Assembly (NCBI RefSeq): GCF_031453675.1
Contig: NZ_JAVIZX010000001.1
Location: 620,001-684,000 of the forward strand
Source: Paracidovorax wautersii
Lineage (GTDB): Bacteria; Pseudomonadota; Gammaproteobacteria; Burkholderiales; Burkholderiaceae_C
Length of the DNA: 64,000 nucleotides
Direction: 5' to 3'
The notes beneath the pieces were generated by a model. That model was not told the DNA's origin, ran no database searches, and was given only the letters and a program-made list of their open reading frames with translations. Shown in pieces: positions 45,421 to 55,566 of the stretch (position 1 is its first letter; each line of letters starts with the position of its first letter). The translations under genes and the position numbers were made by a program.

Positions 45421-45871
45421 TTCCACCCACAGGCGCGATGTTCAGCGGAATGGTCACCGGCCCGTCGTTGACCAGATGCACCTGCATGTCCGCGGCAAAG
45501 CGGCCGGTCGCCACCACCGGGTGCGCAGCGCGGGCCTGGGCCACGACGTAGTCGTACAGCCTTCGGCCCTCGTCGGGCGCTGCGGCGCTGGTGAAACTGG
45601 GGCGGTTGCCGCCGCGCGTGTCGGCGGCCAGGGTGAACTGGCTTACCAGCAGCAGGCCGCCGCCCACGTCCTGCACGCTCTGGTTCATCTTGCCGGCGCT
45701 GTCCGCAAAGATGCGCAGCTTGAGCAGCTTGGCCAACAGCCGGTCGGCCTCGGCCTCGGTATCGCCGCGTTCGGCGCACAACAGCACCAGCAGCCCCGGG
45801 CCGATGCGCCCGACGACCTCGCCATCGACCTCGACACATGCTTCGCGCACGCGCTGCAACACGCTCATCAT
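45404..45871 (-). CDS. dtd: D-aminoacyl-tRNA deacylase
   Basis: Removes D-amino acids mis-attached to tRNAs, 155 residues. Family motifs: [18 protein letters not shown] at the start, [20 protein letters not shown] with the SQFTL motif, and [15 protein letters not shown] with the GxVTxP-type cross-subunit site. The last residues (YQK) come from R1 copy G. The start at 45871 overlaps the CDF transporter stop by 4 bp, and GGAGG lies about 10 bp before it; ATG at 45868 is an alternative. Confidence 0.94.
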   Translation of the reverse strand: MMSVLQRVREACVEVDGEVVGRIGPGLLVLLCAERGDTEAEADRLLAKLLKLRIFADSAGKMNQSVQDVGGGLLLVSQFTLAADTRGGNRPSFTSAAAPDEGRRLYDYVVAQARAAHPVVATGRFAADMQVHLVNDGPVTIPLNIAPVGGKNYQK

Positions 45872-46803
45872 GGGGTGGAATCCTCCGGTGTATCCAGATA
45901 GGCCTCGACCTGGGTGGGGAGCAGCTCGATCGTGGTGCGCAGGCCGGGCACGGCCTGCATGAGCGCGGCCTCGACCTCGCCGCGCAGCTGGGCGGCGCGG
46001 CCCAGCGTCCAGTGCGCCGGCACATGCATGTGCAGCGCGGCATAGCGGCGCTGGCCCGCCCGGCGCGTGGCCAGGTGGTCGAACCGTAGCGGTGCGCCGG
46101 CGGCGCCGCCGTCCTGCCCTGGACGCTGCTGCCGAGCGAATCCGTCCAGCACGGCGTGCACCGCTTCCAGTTCCTGCGGCTCCATGGCCTCATCCATCAG
46201 GCCCTGCGCTGCGCGCCACACCATGCGGGCGCCCTCGCGCAGGATGTTCAGCGCCACGCCCATCGCCACCACCGCATCCAGCCACAGCCAGCCGGTCGCC
46301 GCGACCGCTGCGATGCCGGCCACCACGCCTGCGGAGGTCCACACATCGGTGAGCAGATGGCGTGCGTCGGCCTCCAGGGCGATGGAGCGGTGCGTGCGCG
46401 CGGAGCGCAGCATGAGCCACGCCAGCGCGCCGTTGAGGACCGAACTCGCCACCGACAGCGCCAGCCCCCAACCCACCTGCTCGAGGGGCTGCGGCTGCGC
46501 CAGGCGCAGCGCGGCGGCCCAGAAGATGGCGACCGCCGCGCCCACCACCAGGATGCCCTCGAAGCCCGAAGAGAAGTACTCGGCCTTGTGGTGGCCGAAC
46601 GGGTGGTCTTCATCCGCCGGCCGCTGCGCGATGGTCACCATGACGAGGGCGAATACCGCCCCCGCCAGGTTGACGAAGGACTCCAGCGCATCGGACAGCA
46701 GGCCGACCGATCCGGTGAGCAGCCAGGCGGCGCCCTTGAGCGCGATGGTGACGACGGCCACGCCGACCGACATCCACAGAAGCGTACGGGGCGCCAGGGT
46801 CAT
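45868..46803 (-). CDS. Cation diffusion facilitator transporter
   Basis: Inner-membrane metal/proton antiporter (CDF family, FieF-like), 311 residues. Six helices; the metal-site motifs are [11 protein letters not shown] in helix 2 and [16 protein letters not shown] in helix 5. [20 protein letters not shown] is the conserved loop. A C-terminal cytosolic domain (from about 215) ends [13 protein letters not shown]. Metal (Zn, Fe, Co, Cd) not predictable. The start at 46803 ([10 protein letters not shown]) is chosen over a long upstream frame to 47247, which looks like shadow sequence. Confidence 0.9.
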   Translation of the reverse strand: MTLAPRTLLWMSVGVAVVTIALKGAAWLLTGSVGLLSDALESFVNLAGAVFALVMVTIAQRPADEDHPFGHHKAEYFSSGFEGILVVGAAVAIFWAAALRLAQPQPLEQVGWGLALSVASSVLNGALAWLMLRSARTHRSIALEADARHLLTDVWTSAGVVAGIAAVAATGWLWLDAVVAMGVALNILREGARMVWRAAQGLMDEAMEPQELEAVHAVLDGFARQQRPGQDGGAAGAPLRFDHLATRRAGQRRYAALHMHVPAHWTLGRAAQLRGEVEAALMQAVPGLRTTIELLPTQVEAYLDTPEDSTP

Positions 46804-47086
46804 GCCTCGGGCGCTCCCGGCGGAGCGAAGCAGAGGCAGGACCAGCCGCGAGCGCAGCGGCGGTGTGCGGAGCCGATCCACAGGACCGGGTTCAGGCGTT
46901 GGCAGGGCATGGTGAGGACGGTTAGCGGCGGATTGTGCCGCAGCAAGGCCGCACTTGCGGTGGTTGCGCGGCCGTGTGCGGCGCCGCGCAGGCCCTGACC
47001 GGTCGGCCCCGCCCGCCGGCGACCGTCGAAGCAAGGCGGCCTCGGCATCCCAGCCGTTCGGCTCTGCGCTCCTGTGGCGCTCCGGC

Positions 47087-48127
47087 TCACGCCGAAGCTG
47101 CGATCCGCCGCTCGCGCACGACCTTGGCCCAGAAGGCACGTTGCGCCTGGATGAACCTGGCGGCCGCCTCCGGCGAGGTATCCGCCAGCGGCTGGCCGCC
47201 GAGGGCGCTGATGCGTGCCGACACGTCCGGATGCGCCATAGCGGCACGAACGGCAGCCACGAGGCGAGCGCGCGGCTCGGCAGGCATGCCCTGCGGCGCC
47301 AGCACCGGGTTCCACTCCAGCACGTCGAAAGGTCCCACGCCCACTTCCGACAGCGTGGGCACCTGCGGCAGCGGACGGGCGCGCACCGGCGCCGTGACGG
47401 CCAAGGCCCGCAGCCGGCCCGACTGGATGTGGTGCAGCGACGAGCAGAGGTTGGCGAAGAACAGCGGCACCCGGCCGGCCATCACCTCTGCCAGCGCTGG
47501 CCCGCCCCCCGGCTGGGGCCGGTGCGTGAGCTGGATGCCGGCGCGCTGCTCGAACAGGGCGCCGGCCAGGTGCTGGGCCGAGCCGTTGCCCGACGAGGCG
47601 AAGGCCACGCTGCCGGGTTGGCTGCGCGCCAGCTGGATCACTTCCTGGATCGAGCGTGCCGGATAGGCGGGCGGGCAGACCAGCACATTGGGAAAGGTGG
47701 CCAGCACCGCGAGCGGAGAGAAAGCCCGGTCGCTGTCGTAGGGCAAGCGCGGGTAGATCGACGGATTGACGGCGAACGACGAGGCATCCACCAGCAGCGT
47801 GGCGCCATTCGGCGCGGCGCGGGCCACGCGTGCCGCGGCGAGCCTGCCGCTCTCTCCCGGCTGGTTCTCCACGCGCACGGGCCGGCCCAGCGCATCGGCC
47901 AGCCGCGGGGCCAGCAGGCGGGCCATCAGGTCGGCGCCTCCGCCTTCGGGGTAGGAGACGACCAGCGTCAGGACGCCGGCGCCGGGCGCCTGCTGTGCGC
48001 GCGCCGTCAGCCAGGACCCGGCCACGCCGGCCGCGGCGCCCATCAGCAGGCGGCGGCGCGTGGGCCGGGCCGCTGGCGGGCAAGGGAGAGCCCAGGGGGA
48101 AAGGAACAGCGCAGGTGGGGTGTGCAT
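47087..48127 (-). CDS. Bug-family tripartite tricarboxylate transporter binding protein
   Basis: Periplasmic binding protein of 346 residues. The N-terminus has a twin-arginine-like signal (TRRRLLMGAAAGVAGSW, about 23-40). The mature part has the Bug pattern VVSYPEGGGADLMARLLAPR, NQPGESGRLAAARVA, RLPYDSDRAFSPLAVLAT and SSGNGSAQHLAG. Such proteins are abundant in Burkholderiales; the ligand is usually a carboxylate, and partner membrane subunits are not nearby. A GGAGG ribosome site precedes the ATG at 48127. Confidence 0.88.
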   Translation of the reverse strand: MHTPPALFLSPWALPCPPAARPTRRRLLMGAAAGVAGSWLTARAQQAPGAGVLTLVVSYPEGGGADLMARLLAPRLADALGRPVRVENQPGESGRLAAARVARAAPNGATLLVDASSFAVNPSIYPRLPYDSDRAFSPLAVLATFPNVLVCPPAYPARSIQEVIQLARSQPGSVAFASSGNGSAQHLAGALFEQRAGIQLTHRPQPGGGPALAEVMAGRVPLFFANLCSSLHHIQSGRLRALAVTAPVRARPLPQVPTLSEVGVGPFDVLEWNPVLAPQGMPAEPRARLVAAVRAAMAHPDVSARISALGGQPLADTSPEAAARFIQAQRAFWAKVVRERRIAASA

Positions 48128-48266
48128 GGTGCCTCCTGGCGATGGCGCAGCGCACTTGCAATCTAACGCAACGCGTCCCCACAGGGAAGCCCCGAGAGGG
48201 CCATCGCTCATCGTCGCCGATGACGACCTCTCTGCACGCGCTGGTGCCGCGGCGGGCTTTCCGCAG

Positions 48267-49679
48267 TCAGGGCCGCGGGTCGTCGACCAGCCGCGCCCGC
48301 ACCGCCTTGCCCTTGACCCGGCCGGACGACAGGCGCTGGGCCACCTCCCGGGCGATGGTCCGGTCCACCGCCACATAGGTGGAGAACTCGTTCACGTTGA
48401 TCTTGCCGACCTGCTCGCGCGCAAAACCCATCTCTCCGGTCAGCGCCCCCAGCACATCGCCGGCGCGGATCTTCTCCTTGCGTCCGCCCACGATCTGCAC
48501 CGTGGCCATGGGAGGCAGCAGCGGACCGCCTGGCGCGGGCGTCAGTTCGGCCAGCGGATGCCAACGCGATTCGCGCCCCTGCAACTGCTCGATCTTGCCC
48601 ACGCTGCCCATCTCCGGCAGGCTGGCCAGGCTGAGGGCCAGGCCCTCGGCATCCGCCCGGCCGGTACGGCCAACGCGGTGGATGTGCACCTCGGGGTCGG
48701 GCGTCACATCGACATTGATCACCGCCTGCAGCTGGGCGATATCAAGGCCGCGCGCCGCCACGTCGGTAGCCACCAGCACCGAACAGCTCCGGTTGGCGAA
48801 CTGCACCAGCACCTGATCGCGTTCGCGTTGGTCCAGCTCGCCGTACAGCGCCAGCGCACTGAAGCCCTGCGCCTGCAGCACGGCCACCAGGTCGCGGCAC
48901 TGCTGCTTGGTATTGCAAAACGCAATGGCCGACTCGGGCCGGAAGTGGTTGAGCAGCAGCGACACGGCATGCAGGCGCTCGCCCTCGGTCACCTCATACC
49001 AGCGCTGCTCGATCTTGCCGGCGCTGTGCTGGGCCTGCACGGTGACCTGCTGCGGCTGCCGCATGAACTGCTGCGCCAGACGGGCGATGCCCTCCGGGTA
49101 GGTGGCCGAAAACAGCAGCGTCTGCCGCTCGGGCGGACACTGGCGGGCCACCTTGGCGATGTCGTCGAAGAAGCCCATGTCCAGCATGCGGTCGGCTTCG
49201 TCCAGCACCAGCGTGTTGAGCGCGTCCAGCGCCAGCGTGCCGCGTTCCAGGTGATCCATCACCCGGCCCGGCGTGCCCACGACGATGTGCGCACCGTGCT
49301 CCAAGCTGGCGATCTGCCCGCGCAAAGGGACGCCGCCGCACAGCGTGACGACCTTGGTGTTCTCATGGGCCCGGGCCAGGCGCCGGATCTCCGTGGCCAC
49401 CTGGTCGGCCAGCTCGCGCGTGGGGCACAGCACCAGGGACTGCACCGCGAAGCGGCGCGGGTTCATGCGTGACAGCAGCGCCAGGCCGAATGCGGCCGTC
49501 TTGCCGCTGCCGGTGCTGGCCTGGGCGATCAGGTCCTTGCCGAGCAGGGCCGGCGGCAGGCTGGCCGCCTGGATGGGCGTCATGCGCGTGTAGCCGAGCT
49601 GCTCGAGGTTGGCCAGAACGGCCGGGTGCAGCGCCAGCGCGCCGAAGCCGTTGTCGGCATCTTGGGAAAGGGAAGTCAT
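48267..49679 (-). CDS. dbpA: ATP-dependent RNA helicase DbpA
   Basis: DEAD-box helicase, 470 residues, involved in 50S ribosome assembly. Q-motif (GYTRMTPIQAASLP), Walker A ASTGSGKT (54-61), VLDEADRMLD, SATYPEGIA, and HRVGRTGRA are visible. The C-terminal domain (from about 395: VQIVGGRKEKIRAGDVLGAL, VAVDRTIAREVAQRL) is the DbpA RNA-binding domain that recognises 23S hairpin 92. Stand-alone gene, divergent from the GGDEF-EAL gene. Confidence 0.94.
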   Translation of the reverse strand: MTSLSQDADNGFGALALHPAVLANLEQLGYTRMTPIQAASLPPALLGKDLIAQASTGSGKTAAFGLALLSRMNPRRFAVQSLVLCPTRELADQVATEIRRLARAHENTKVVTLCGGVPLRGQIASLEHGAHIVVGTPGRVMDHLERGTLALDALNTLVLDEADRMLDMGFFDDIAKVARQCPPERQTLLFSATYPEGIARLAQQFMRQPQQVTVQAQHSAGKIEQRWYEVTEGERLHAVSLLLNHFRPESAIAFCNTKQQCRDLVAVLQAQGFSALALYGELDQRERDQVLVQFANRSCSVLVATDVAARGLDIAQLQAVINVDVTPDPEVHIHRVGRTGRADAEGLALSLASLPEMGSVGKIEQLQGRESRWHPLAELTPAPGGPLLPPMATVQIVGGRKEKIRAGDVLGALTGEMGFAREQVGKINVNEFSTYVAVDRTIAREVAQRLSSGRVKGKAVRARLVDDPRP

Positions 49680-49804
49680 ACCCGTGATTATCCAGGGCCG
49701 CTCCGCCGCCCCCTGGGGCGCGCCGCGCCGCGCAGCACCGGGAGTCTCCCCTCGTCACCGGCCCGCCGATCGGCTATAAAACCCAGTGACCCCGCGCCGC
49801 GCCC

Positions 49805-51892
49805 ATGCCCACCCCCACCCCACCCCGGCCTACTTCTGACCTGGACGCCCAGTCTCAGGAGTCGCTGTTGCGGATCATTGCCGACTCGGTTCCCGTGCTG
49901 CTCGCCTATTACGAGCTGCCGTCCATGCGCTGCGTCTTCGCCAACGAAGGCTATGCCGCCTACATCGGCCACTCCGTGGCCGACACCGTGGGCAGGACGG
50001 CGCGCGAGGCCATCGGCGAGCCAGCCTGGGAAACGATCCAGCCCCATGTCGACCGCGTGCTGCGCGGCGAGTCGGTCAAGTACACGCGCGAGCAGACGCT
50101 GCCCAGCGGTGAGGTGCGCGTCATCGAAGTGAGCCTGACGCCCCACCTCGGGCTGGACGAGGGGCGGCCCGGCCAGCTGGGTGCCTTCGTCCTCATCAAC
50201 GACATCACCCACCACTGGCTGGCCGAGCGGGCGGTACGCGAGAGCGAGGAACGCATGCGCAAGTTCTCGCTGGCCACCGAGGAAGCCATCGTCTTCCACC
50301 GCCAGGGCCTGGTCGAAGACTTCAACGATGCGCTGACCCGCCTGCTGGGCTATTCGCTGGACGACGCCCGCGGCCAGCCCACGCTGAGCTTTCTGAGTGA
50401 CGAATACCGCGCCGCAGCCGAGGAGTACGTCCGCGAAGGGCGCGAAGACCCTTACGAGGCCACCGTGCGTCACCGGGACGGCCGGCTGATCCCCGTAGAA
50501 ATCGTCGGCAAGACCATGCCGGCCCAAGACGGCTCCTACCGCATCGCGGTGCTGCGCGATATCTCCGCGCGCAAGCAGGCGCAGGAGCGCGTGGAATTCC
50601 TGGCGCTGCACGACTCCCTCACCCACCTGCCCAACCGGCGCCACCTGATGGACCGCATGGTGATTGCGCTGGCCGCGGCGCAGCGCAAAAGGGCCCGCGC
50701 TGCCCTGCTGTTCGTCGACCTGGACCATTTCAAGACGGTGAACGACTCGCTTGGCCACGAGGCCGGTGATCTGCTGCTGTGCGAGGTGGCCCGGCGGCTG
50801 ACCCACAGCGTGCGCTCGTCGGACCTGCTGGCCCGCGTGGGCGGTGACCAGTTCGTGGTGGTGCTGCCCGACATCCACAACCGCAGCGATGCGGCCACGG
50901 TGGCCGACAAGCTGCTGCAGGACGTTCGCGCCGTCTTTCACGTGCAGGGCACGCCGCTGTCCCTGTCGCCTTCCATCGGCATCAGCATCTTTCCGGAAGA
51001 CGGCTACGGCCCCGAAGAGCTGCTGCGCCGCGCCGATGCGGCCATGCACCTGGCCAAGGAAACCGGCCGCGGCAACCGCCAGTTCTACCTGCCAGGGATG
51101 GACGGCCGGGCCACCGACATCCTGCAGCAGGAACACCTGCTGCGCGATGCCATCGCCCAGGGCGCCTTCGTGCTGCACTACCAGCCGCAGGTGAACGTGG
51201 TGGATGGACGGCTGGTCGGCTTCGAGGCGCTGGTGCGCTGGAAGCATCCCGAGCGGGGTCTCGTCGGCCCCAACGAATTCATCGAGATCGCGGAAACCCG
51301 CGGCCTGATCACGCCCATTGGCCGCTGGGTGATGCATGCGGCCTGCCAGCAGATGAAGGCGTGGCACGACGAGGGGCTGCCCCGCGTTCCGGTGGCCGTC
51401 AACCTGTCGGCGCTGGAGTTCCGCCAGCGCGACGTGGCCGGCGAGATCGCCGCCGTGCTGCAGCAGACCGGCCTGGCGCCGCGCTTTCTGGAGCTGGAGA
51501 TCACGGAGTCGGTGCTCATGCACCACAACGACCAGATCAACGCCACCCTGCGCGCCCTGCAGGCCCTCGGCGTGGGCGTGTCCATCGACGACTTCGGCAC
51601 GGGATATTCGTCGCTGGCCTATCTCAAGCGCTATCCCATCAACAAGATCAAGATCGACCGCTCCTTCGTCAAGGACACTCCGGACAGCGACGACGACGTG
51701 GCCATCGTCACGGCCATCATCCAGATGGCGCACAGCCTGCAGCTGCAGACGGTGGCCGAGGGCGTGGAAACCCCGGAACAGATGGCCTTGCTGCGCGGTC
51801 TGGGCTGCAATCTGGCCCAGGGCTTCGGCATCTCTGCGCCCATGGACGCCCGGCAGACCCGAGCCTGGCTCAGGACCCAGTCCGACAGCTGA
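49805..51892 (+). CDS. PAS-PAS-GGDEF-EAL protein, probable c-di-GMP phosphodiesterase
   Basis: A 695-residue cytoplasmic signalling protein. Two PAS-like sensor domains (about 15-135 and 140-260) are followed by a GGDEF domain whose active site is GGDQF (346-350), so cyclase activity is probably lost though the inhibitory-site RSSD is kept. The EAL domain has E474-A-L (GFEALVRWKHP), DDFGTGYSSLAYL and KIDRSFV, all intact, supporting c-di-GMP hydrolysis. A TATAAA at 49775-49780 could be its -10 element. Amn follows 63 bp later. Confidence 0.9.
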   Translation: MPTPTPPRPTSDLDAQSQESLLRIIADSVPVLLAYYELPSMRCVFANEGYAAYIGHSVADTVGRTAREAIGEPAWETIQPHVDRVLRGESVKYTREQTLPSGEVRVIEVSLTPHLGLDEGRPGQLGAFVLINDITHHWLAERAVRESEERMRKFSLATEEAIVFHRQGLVEDFNDALTRLLGYSLDDARGQPTLSFLSDEYRAAAEEYVREGREDPYEATVRHRDGRLIPVEIVGKTMPAQDGSYRIAVLRDISARKQAQERVEFLALHDSLTHLPNRRHLMDRMVIALAAAQRKRARAALLFVDLDHFKTVNDSLGHEAGDLLLCEVARRLTHSVRSSDLLARVGGDQFVVVLPDIHNRSDAATVADKLLQDVRAVFHVQGTPLSLSPSIGISIFPEDGYGPEELLRRADAAMHLAKETGRGNRQFYLPGMDGRATDILQQEHLLRDAIAQGAFVLHYQPQVNVVDGRLVGFEALVRWKHPERGLVGPNEFIEIAETRGLITPIGRWVMHAACQQMKAWHDEGLPRVPVAVNLSALEFRQRDVAGEIAAVLQQTGLAPRFLELEITESVLMHHNDQINATLRALQALGVGVSIDDFGTGYSSLAYLKRYPINKIKIDRSFVKDTPDSDDDVAIVTAIIQMAHSLQLQTVAEGVETPEQMALLRGLGCNLAQGFGISAPMDARQTRAWLRTQSDS

Positions 51893-51955
51893 GCAAAGGC
51901 AGGCGGGGGGACTCGACCGACCGCGGCCCACCGCCGGGGCGGCGACAATAGCGCC

Positions 51956-53437
51956 ATGGCCCAGATTCCCGACTTCACGGAGCCGACGCTCCACACCGAC
52001 CCCGCCGACGCACTGGCCCAGGTGCAGCGCATCTACCAGCAGCAGATCGGGCATCTGCGCGACGCCATGCAGCGCTTCGTGGCGGGCGAGACGCCCTCCG
52101 GGCATGTGCGGGCGTTCTACCCCTTCGTGCGGGTACAGACCACCACCGTGGCCCGCGCAGCCACGCAGCTGGCCTACGGCTTCGTGGAAGGTCCGGGGCG
52201 CTACGAGACAACCCTCACCCGGCCCGACCTGTTCGCCCGCTACTACCTGGAACAGCTGCGCCTGCTGCGCGCCAGCCACAACGTGGAGCTGGAGGTCGGC
52301 GTGAGCAGTCAGCCCATCCCGATCCACTTTTCGTTTGCCGAGCACGACCACATTGAGGGCACGCTGAGTGCCGAGCGGCGCATGCTGATGCGCGACGTGT
52401 TCGACCTGCCCGACCTGGCGGCCATGGATGACGGCATCGCCAACGGCACGTGGGAACCGCGCGCAGGCGAGGCGCATCCGCTGTCGCTCTTCACGGCGCC
52501 GCGCGTCGACTACTCGCTGCACCGCCTGCGCCACTACACCGGCACGGCGCCGGAGTGGTTCCAGAACTTCGTGCTGTTCACCAACTACCAGTTCTATATC
52601 GACGAGTTCGTGCGCCTGGGCCATGCTGAAATGGCCAAGGAGGACAGCGAGTACATCGCCTTCATCGAGCCCGGCAATGTCGTCACACGCCGCAAGGGCC
52701 TGCCGGCCGAGCCGGCCGACGATCTGGGCGTGGCCCCGCCCCGCCTGCCCCAGATGCCGGCCTACCATCTGGTGCGTGCCGACCGCAGCGGCATCACCAT
52801 GGTGAACATCGGCGTAGGCCCGTCCAACGCCAAGACCATCACCGACCACATCGCGGTGCTGCGCCCACACGCCTGGATGATGCTGGGCCACTGCGCAGGC
52901 CTGCGCAACAGCCAGCAGCTGGGCGACTACGTGCTGGCCCACGCCTATGTGCGCGAAGACCATGTGCTGGACGAAGAACTGCCCCTGTGGGTACCCATCC
53001 CGGCACTGGCCGAGATCCAGATGGCGCTGCAGCAGGCCGTGGCCGACGTGAGCCAGGTGCCCGAGGACCAGCTCAAGCGCATCATGCGCACGGGCACCGT
53101 GGCCAGTACCGACAACCGCAACTGGGAACTGCTGCCCGACAACATGCCCCAGCTGCGCTTCAGCCAGAGCCGCGCCGTGGCCCTCGACATGGAAAGCGCC
53201 ACCATCGCGGCCAACGGCTTCCGATTCCGAGTGCCCTACGGCACCCTGCTGTGCGTGAGCGACAAGCCTCTGCACGGCGAGATCAAGCTGCCCGGCATGG
53301 CCAACCACTTCTACCGCGAGCGGGTCGACCAGCATCTGCGTATCGGCATGCGCGCGGTGGACATCCTGCGCGCCGGCGGGGTGAGCCGGCTGCACAGCCG
53401 CAAGCTGCGCAGCTTTGCCGAAGTCGCCTTCCAGTGA
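51956..53437 (+). CDS. amn: AMP nucleosidase
   Basis: Hydrolyses AMP to adenine and ribose-5-phosphate; 493 residues, the usual bacterial length. The N-terminal domain begins about residue 20; the catalytic nucleoside-phosphorylase-like domain contains GITMVNIGVGPSNAKTITDH, LRPHAWMMLGHCAGLRNSQ, and ALDMESATIAANGFRFRVPY (the MES motif of the family). It lies between two c-di-GMP-related genes on the same strand (63 bp and 29 bp gaps). Family assignment is secure; the link to c-di-GMP is unproven. Confidence 0.95.
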   Translation: MAQIPDFTEPTLHTDPADALAQVQRIYQQQIGHLRDAMQRFVAGETPSGHVRAFYPFVRVQTTTVARAATQLAYGFVEGPGRYETTLTRPDLFARYYLEQLRLLRASHNVELEVGVSSQPIPIHFSFAEHDHIEGTLSAERRMLMRDVFDLPDLAAMDDGIANGTWEPRAGEAHPLSLFTAPRVDYSLHRLRHYTGTAPEWFQNFVLFTNYQFYIDEFVRLGHAEMAKEDSEYIAFIEPGNVVTRRKGLPAEPADDLGVAPPRLPQMPAYHLVRADRSGITMVNIGVGPSNAKTITDHIAVLRPHAWMMLGHCAGLRNSQQLGDYVLAHAYVREDHVLDEELPLWVPIPALAEIQMALQQAVADVSQVPEDQLKRIMRTGTVASTDNRNWELLPDNMPQLRFSQSRAVALDMESATIAANGFRFRVPYGTLLCVSDKPLHGEIKLPGMANHFYRERVDQHLRIGMRAVDILRAGGVSRLHSRKLRSFAEVAFQ

Positions 53438-53466
53438 ACGGCTGAAAGCGAGCGGCTCGCCCGGCC

Positions 53467-54642
53467 ATGCCCCTGGATTTCGTCACGCTGCTGGCGATCA
53501 CGGCGATCAACCTGTGCATGCTGGCAGCCGTGCTGCCGCTGATCATGGGCGCCGGCGTCAGCCGCGCCGCCCGCAGCGTGCAGGCCAGCATCCTGCTGCA
53601 GGCACTGGGCTGGGTCGCTCTGATCGTATCGACCCGCGTGCGCGGCACCGTCTGGGACCAGATGCTTTCCACCGCGTCCATGGCCGCCATCGCGGGGGCC
53701 CAATGGACACTCTTCATCGCGCTACGTGACTGGCTCGGTCCTCGCCCGGGTGCCCGCTGGGTGCCCGTGCTGGCCATCGCCATTCCGCTGGGCTACACGC
53801 TCGGGTTCGGACACTACGCCTTTCGCGTCGGCTGGTCCAACTTCCTGCTCGCGGCTCTGGTGCTGCTCGTGGCCCGCGCGACGCTCGCGCCCCAACGTCC
53901 GGCGCAGGGCCGATGGCGCATGCTGCTGTGTGCCTGCCTGCTGCTCATGGCCGGTTTCACCGCCGCGCGGGGGGCGCTGGGGGCGTTCACCAGCGCCTAT
54001 CCGAGCTTCAGCACGCCCCATCCCGTCAATGTGGGCTCCGCCATCGCAGCGAACGTCACCGCGGTCCTGGGCATCGTGGCCCTCATGGTGGCCTGGCGCA
54101 CCGAGGCCGAGGACCGGCTGCGCGCCCTGGCCACGACCGATGCACTGACAGGCATCGCCAACCGGCGCGGCTTCGACCTCCATGCGCAAACGCTGCTCGC
54201 CGAGGCGCTGGAGGCCCGCGACTCCGTGACCGCGGTGATGTTCGACCTGGACCACTTCAAACGCATCAACGACACCTACGGCCACGACGTGGGCGACCGT
54301 GCCCTGAAGTTGTTCGCACGCCTGCTGAGCGAGGCTCTGCCCTCAGGCGCCTTGGCGGGACGCATGGGCGGCGAGGAGTTCGTCGCGCTGCTGAAGCACC
54401 GCTCGGACACGCCCGCTGCGCAGCAGCTGGACAGGCGCCTGCGGGCCCGGCTTGCCGCAGAAACCGGCCCGCATCTGGGCTTCTCGCTGGACTACAGCGC
54501 GGGCGCGGCCACGGTCTCGCCTCAGCGCATGCCCGCACCGGTTCACCTGCGCATCGACCTGACGGCGCGCGCAGATGCCGCGCTGTACCAGGCCAAGGAA
54601 CGGGGCCGCGGTCTGCTCATGGAAGCCGGTGTACCGGCCTGA
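53467..54642 (+). CDS. Membrane-anchored diguanylate cyclase
   Basis: A 391-residue protein with about six hydrophobic helices in residues 1-210 and a C-terminal GGDEF domain starting TTDALTGIANRRGFD. The active-site motif is GGEEF (301-305) with metal-binding FDLDHFKRINDTYGHDVGD upstream, so it should make c-di-GMP. No RxxD inhibitory site is seen just before GGEEF. It starts 29 bp after amn and is likely co-transcribed with it. The membrane part is of unknown sensory type. Confidence 0.9.
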   Translation: MPLDFVTLLAITAINLCMLAAVLPLIMGAGVSRAARSVQASILLQALGWVALIVSTRVRGTVWDQMLSTASMAAIAGAQWTLFIALRDWLGPRPGARWVPVLAIAIPLGYTLGFGHYAFRVGWSNFLLAALVLLVARATLAPQRPAQGRWRMLLCACLLLMAGFTAARGALGAFTSAYPSFSTPHPVNVGSAIAANVTAVLGIVALMVAWRTEAEDRLRALATTDALTGIANRRGFDLHAQTLLAEALEARDSVTAVMFDLDHFKRINDTYGHDVGDRALKLFARLLSEALPSGALAGRMGGEEFVALLKHRSDTPAAQQLDRRLRARLAAETGPHLGFSLDYSAGAATVSPQRMPAPVHLRIDLTARADAALYQAKERGRGLLMEAGVPA

Positions 54643-54772
54643 CATAGGAAATGCAGGGCTGGCACGCTTCCCGCACGGCCTGCTGCGAGCGGACCCCAGG
54701 TCGAGAGTAAAAGCCTGGCAATGCAAGCAGGCAAGCGACTGACGGCCTCATGGCACTGGCCGCGCAGAAAGC
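54643..54772. other. Gap between the cyclase gene and the tRNA-fMet terminator
   Basis: No gene, repeat or clear signal was seen in this 130-bp stretch. It is followed by the terminator of the opposite-strand tRNA gene. Confidence 0.5.
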
Positions 54773-54802
54773 AAAAAGGGTCACGACAGTGTCGTAACCC
54801 TT
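54773..54802 (-). terminator. Intrinsic terminator of tRNA-fMet
   Basis: Minus-strand stem AAGGGTTACGACA paired with TGTCGTGACCCTT (one mismatch), followed by five Ts (54777-54773). It lies 15 bp beyond the tRNA 3' end. Confidence 0.85.
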
Positions 54803-54816
54803 GATTGCTGGGACTT

Positions 54817-54893
<77 letters not shown>

Positions 54894-55152
54894 GTAATTG
54901 GTTTCTAACGCGCTTCCCTAACCATCAGGAAGCCGCCGGCATTGCCGAAGCACACGAGTATATCCCTGAAAGCGCCGACGCCATGTGAAGGCGCACAATT
55001 TGACCGGAAGGCAATGTGGCAGGCTACCGTGCAGACGCTACAGTGAAGCGCCCGGCAGTGCGCCGCATCACACCGGCCCAGAACCTGCGTGGCCTGTGCT
55101 GCAAGCCTGGCGCAGGCGCGCCAGCGGGCAATCGCATTACAGAGTGAAGACC

Positions 55153-55545
55153 ATGACCACCAACTTGGACATCATCCGAGCGACCTATGAAGGTTCGCCG
55201 GAAGAGAACGGCCGCCATCTGCTCGCAGCACTGGCGCCCGATGCCAGTTGGACAGAGGCGGCGGGCTTTCCCTACGCCGGCACCTACGTCGGCGCCGAAC
55301 AGATCCTTGCGGGCGTCTTCCAGCGGATAGGCGCCGAATGGGAAGGCTTCAGCGCCAAGGTTCATACCTACCTGGCCGATGGTGACCGGGTGGCTGCATT
55401 TGGCATCTATTCAGGCACCTCCCGCAAGACCGGCAAGGCCATGACGGCGAGCTTCTCCCATCTCTACCGGCTCAAGGACGGCAAGATCTTGAGCATGGAA
55501 CAGTGTGTGGACAGCCACCCGGTGCAGCAGGCGCTGCTGCCCTGA
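55153..55545 (+). CDS. SnoaL/NTF2-like protein
   Basis: A 130-residue alpha+beta barrel protein of the SnoaL/ketosteroid-isomerase-like group. It starts MTTNLDIIRATYEGSPEENG, with LAPDASWTEAAGFPYAGTYV and the strand pattern DRVAAFGIYSGTSRKTGKAM. Such proteins bind or isomerise small hydrophobic molecules; the ligand is unknown. The ATG at 55153 is preferred to an upstream frame start at 54985, which has no domain character. The small gene downstream is 21 bp away. Confidence 0.85.
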   Translation: MTTNLDIIRATYEGSPEENGRHLLAALAPDASWTEAAGFPYAGTYVGAEQILAGVFQRIGAEWEGFSAKVHTYLADGDRVAAFGIYSGTSRKTGKAMTASFSHLYRLKDGKILSMEQCVDSHPVQQALLP

Positions 55546-55566
55546 CCGGAACCGCCCCGGCCCCCC

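Noticed and set aside
46804-47247. Upstream extension of the CDF transporter frame
   Set aside because: It runs antisense into the Bug-type gene's 3' end and has no membrane or family features; the transporter starts at 46803.
49688-53395. A 1235-codon minus-strand open frame
   Set aside because: It is antisense to the GGDEF-EAL and amn genes, both with clear family motifs; no domain was recognised in the shadow frame.
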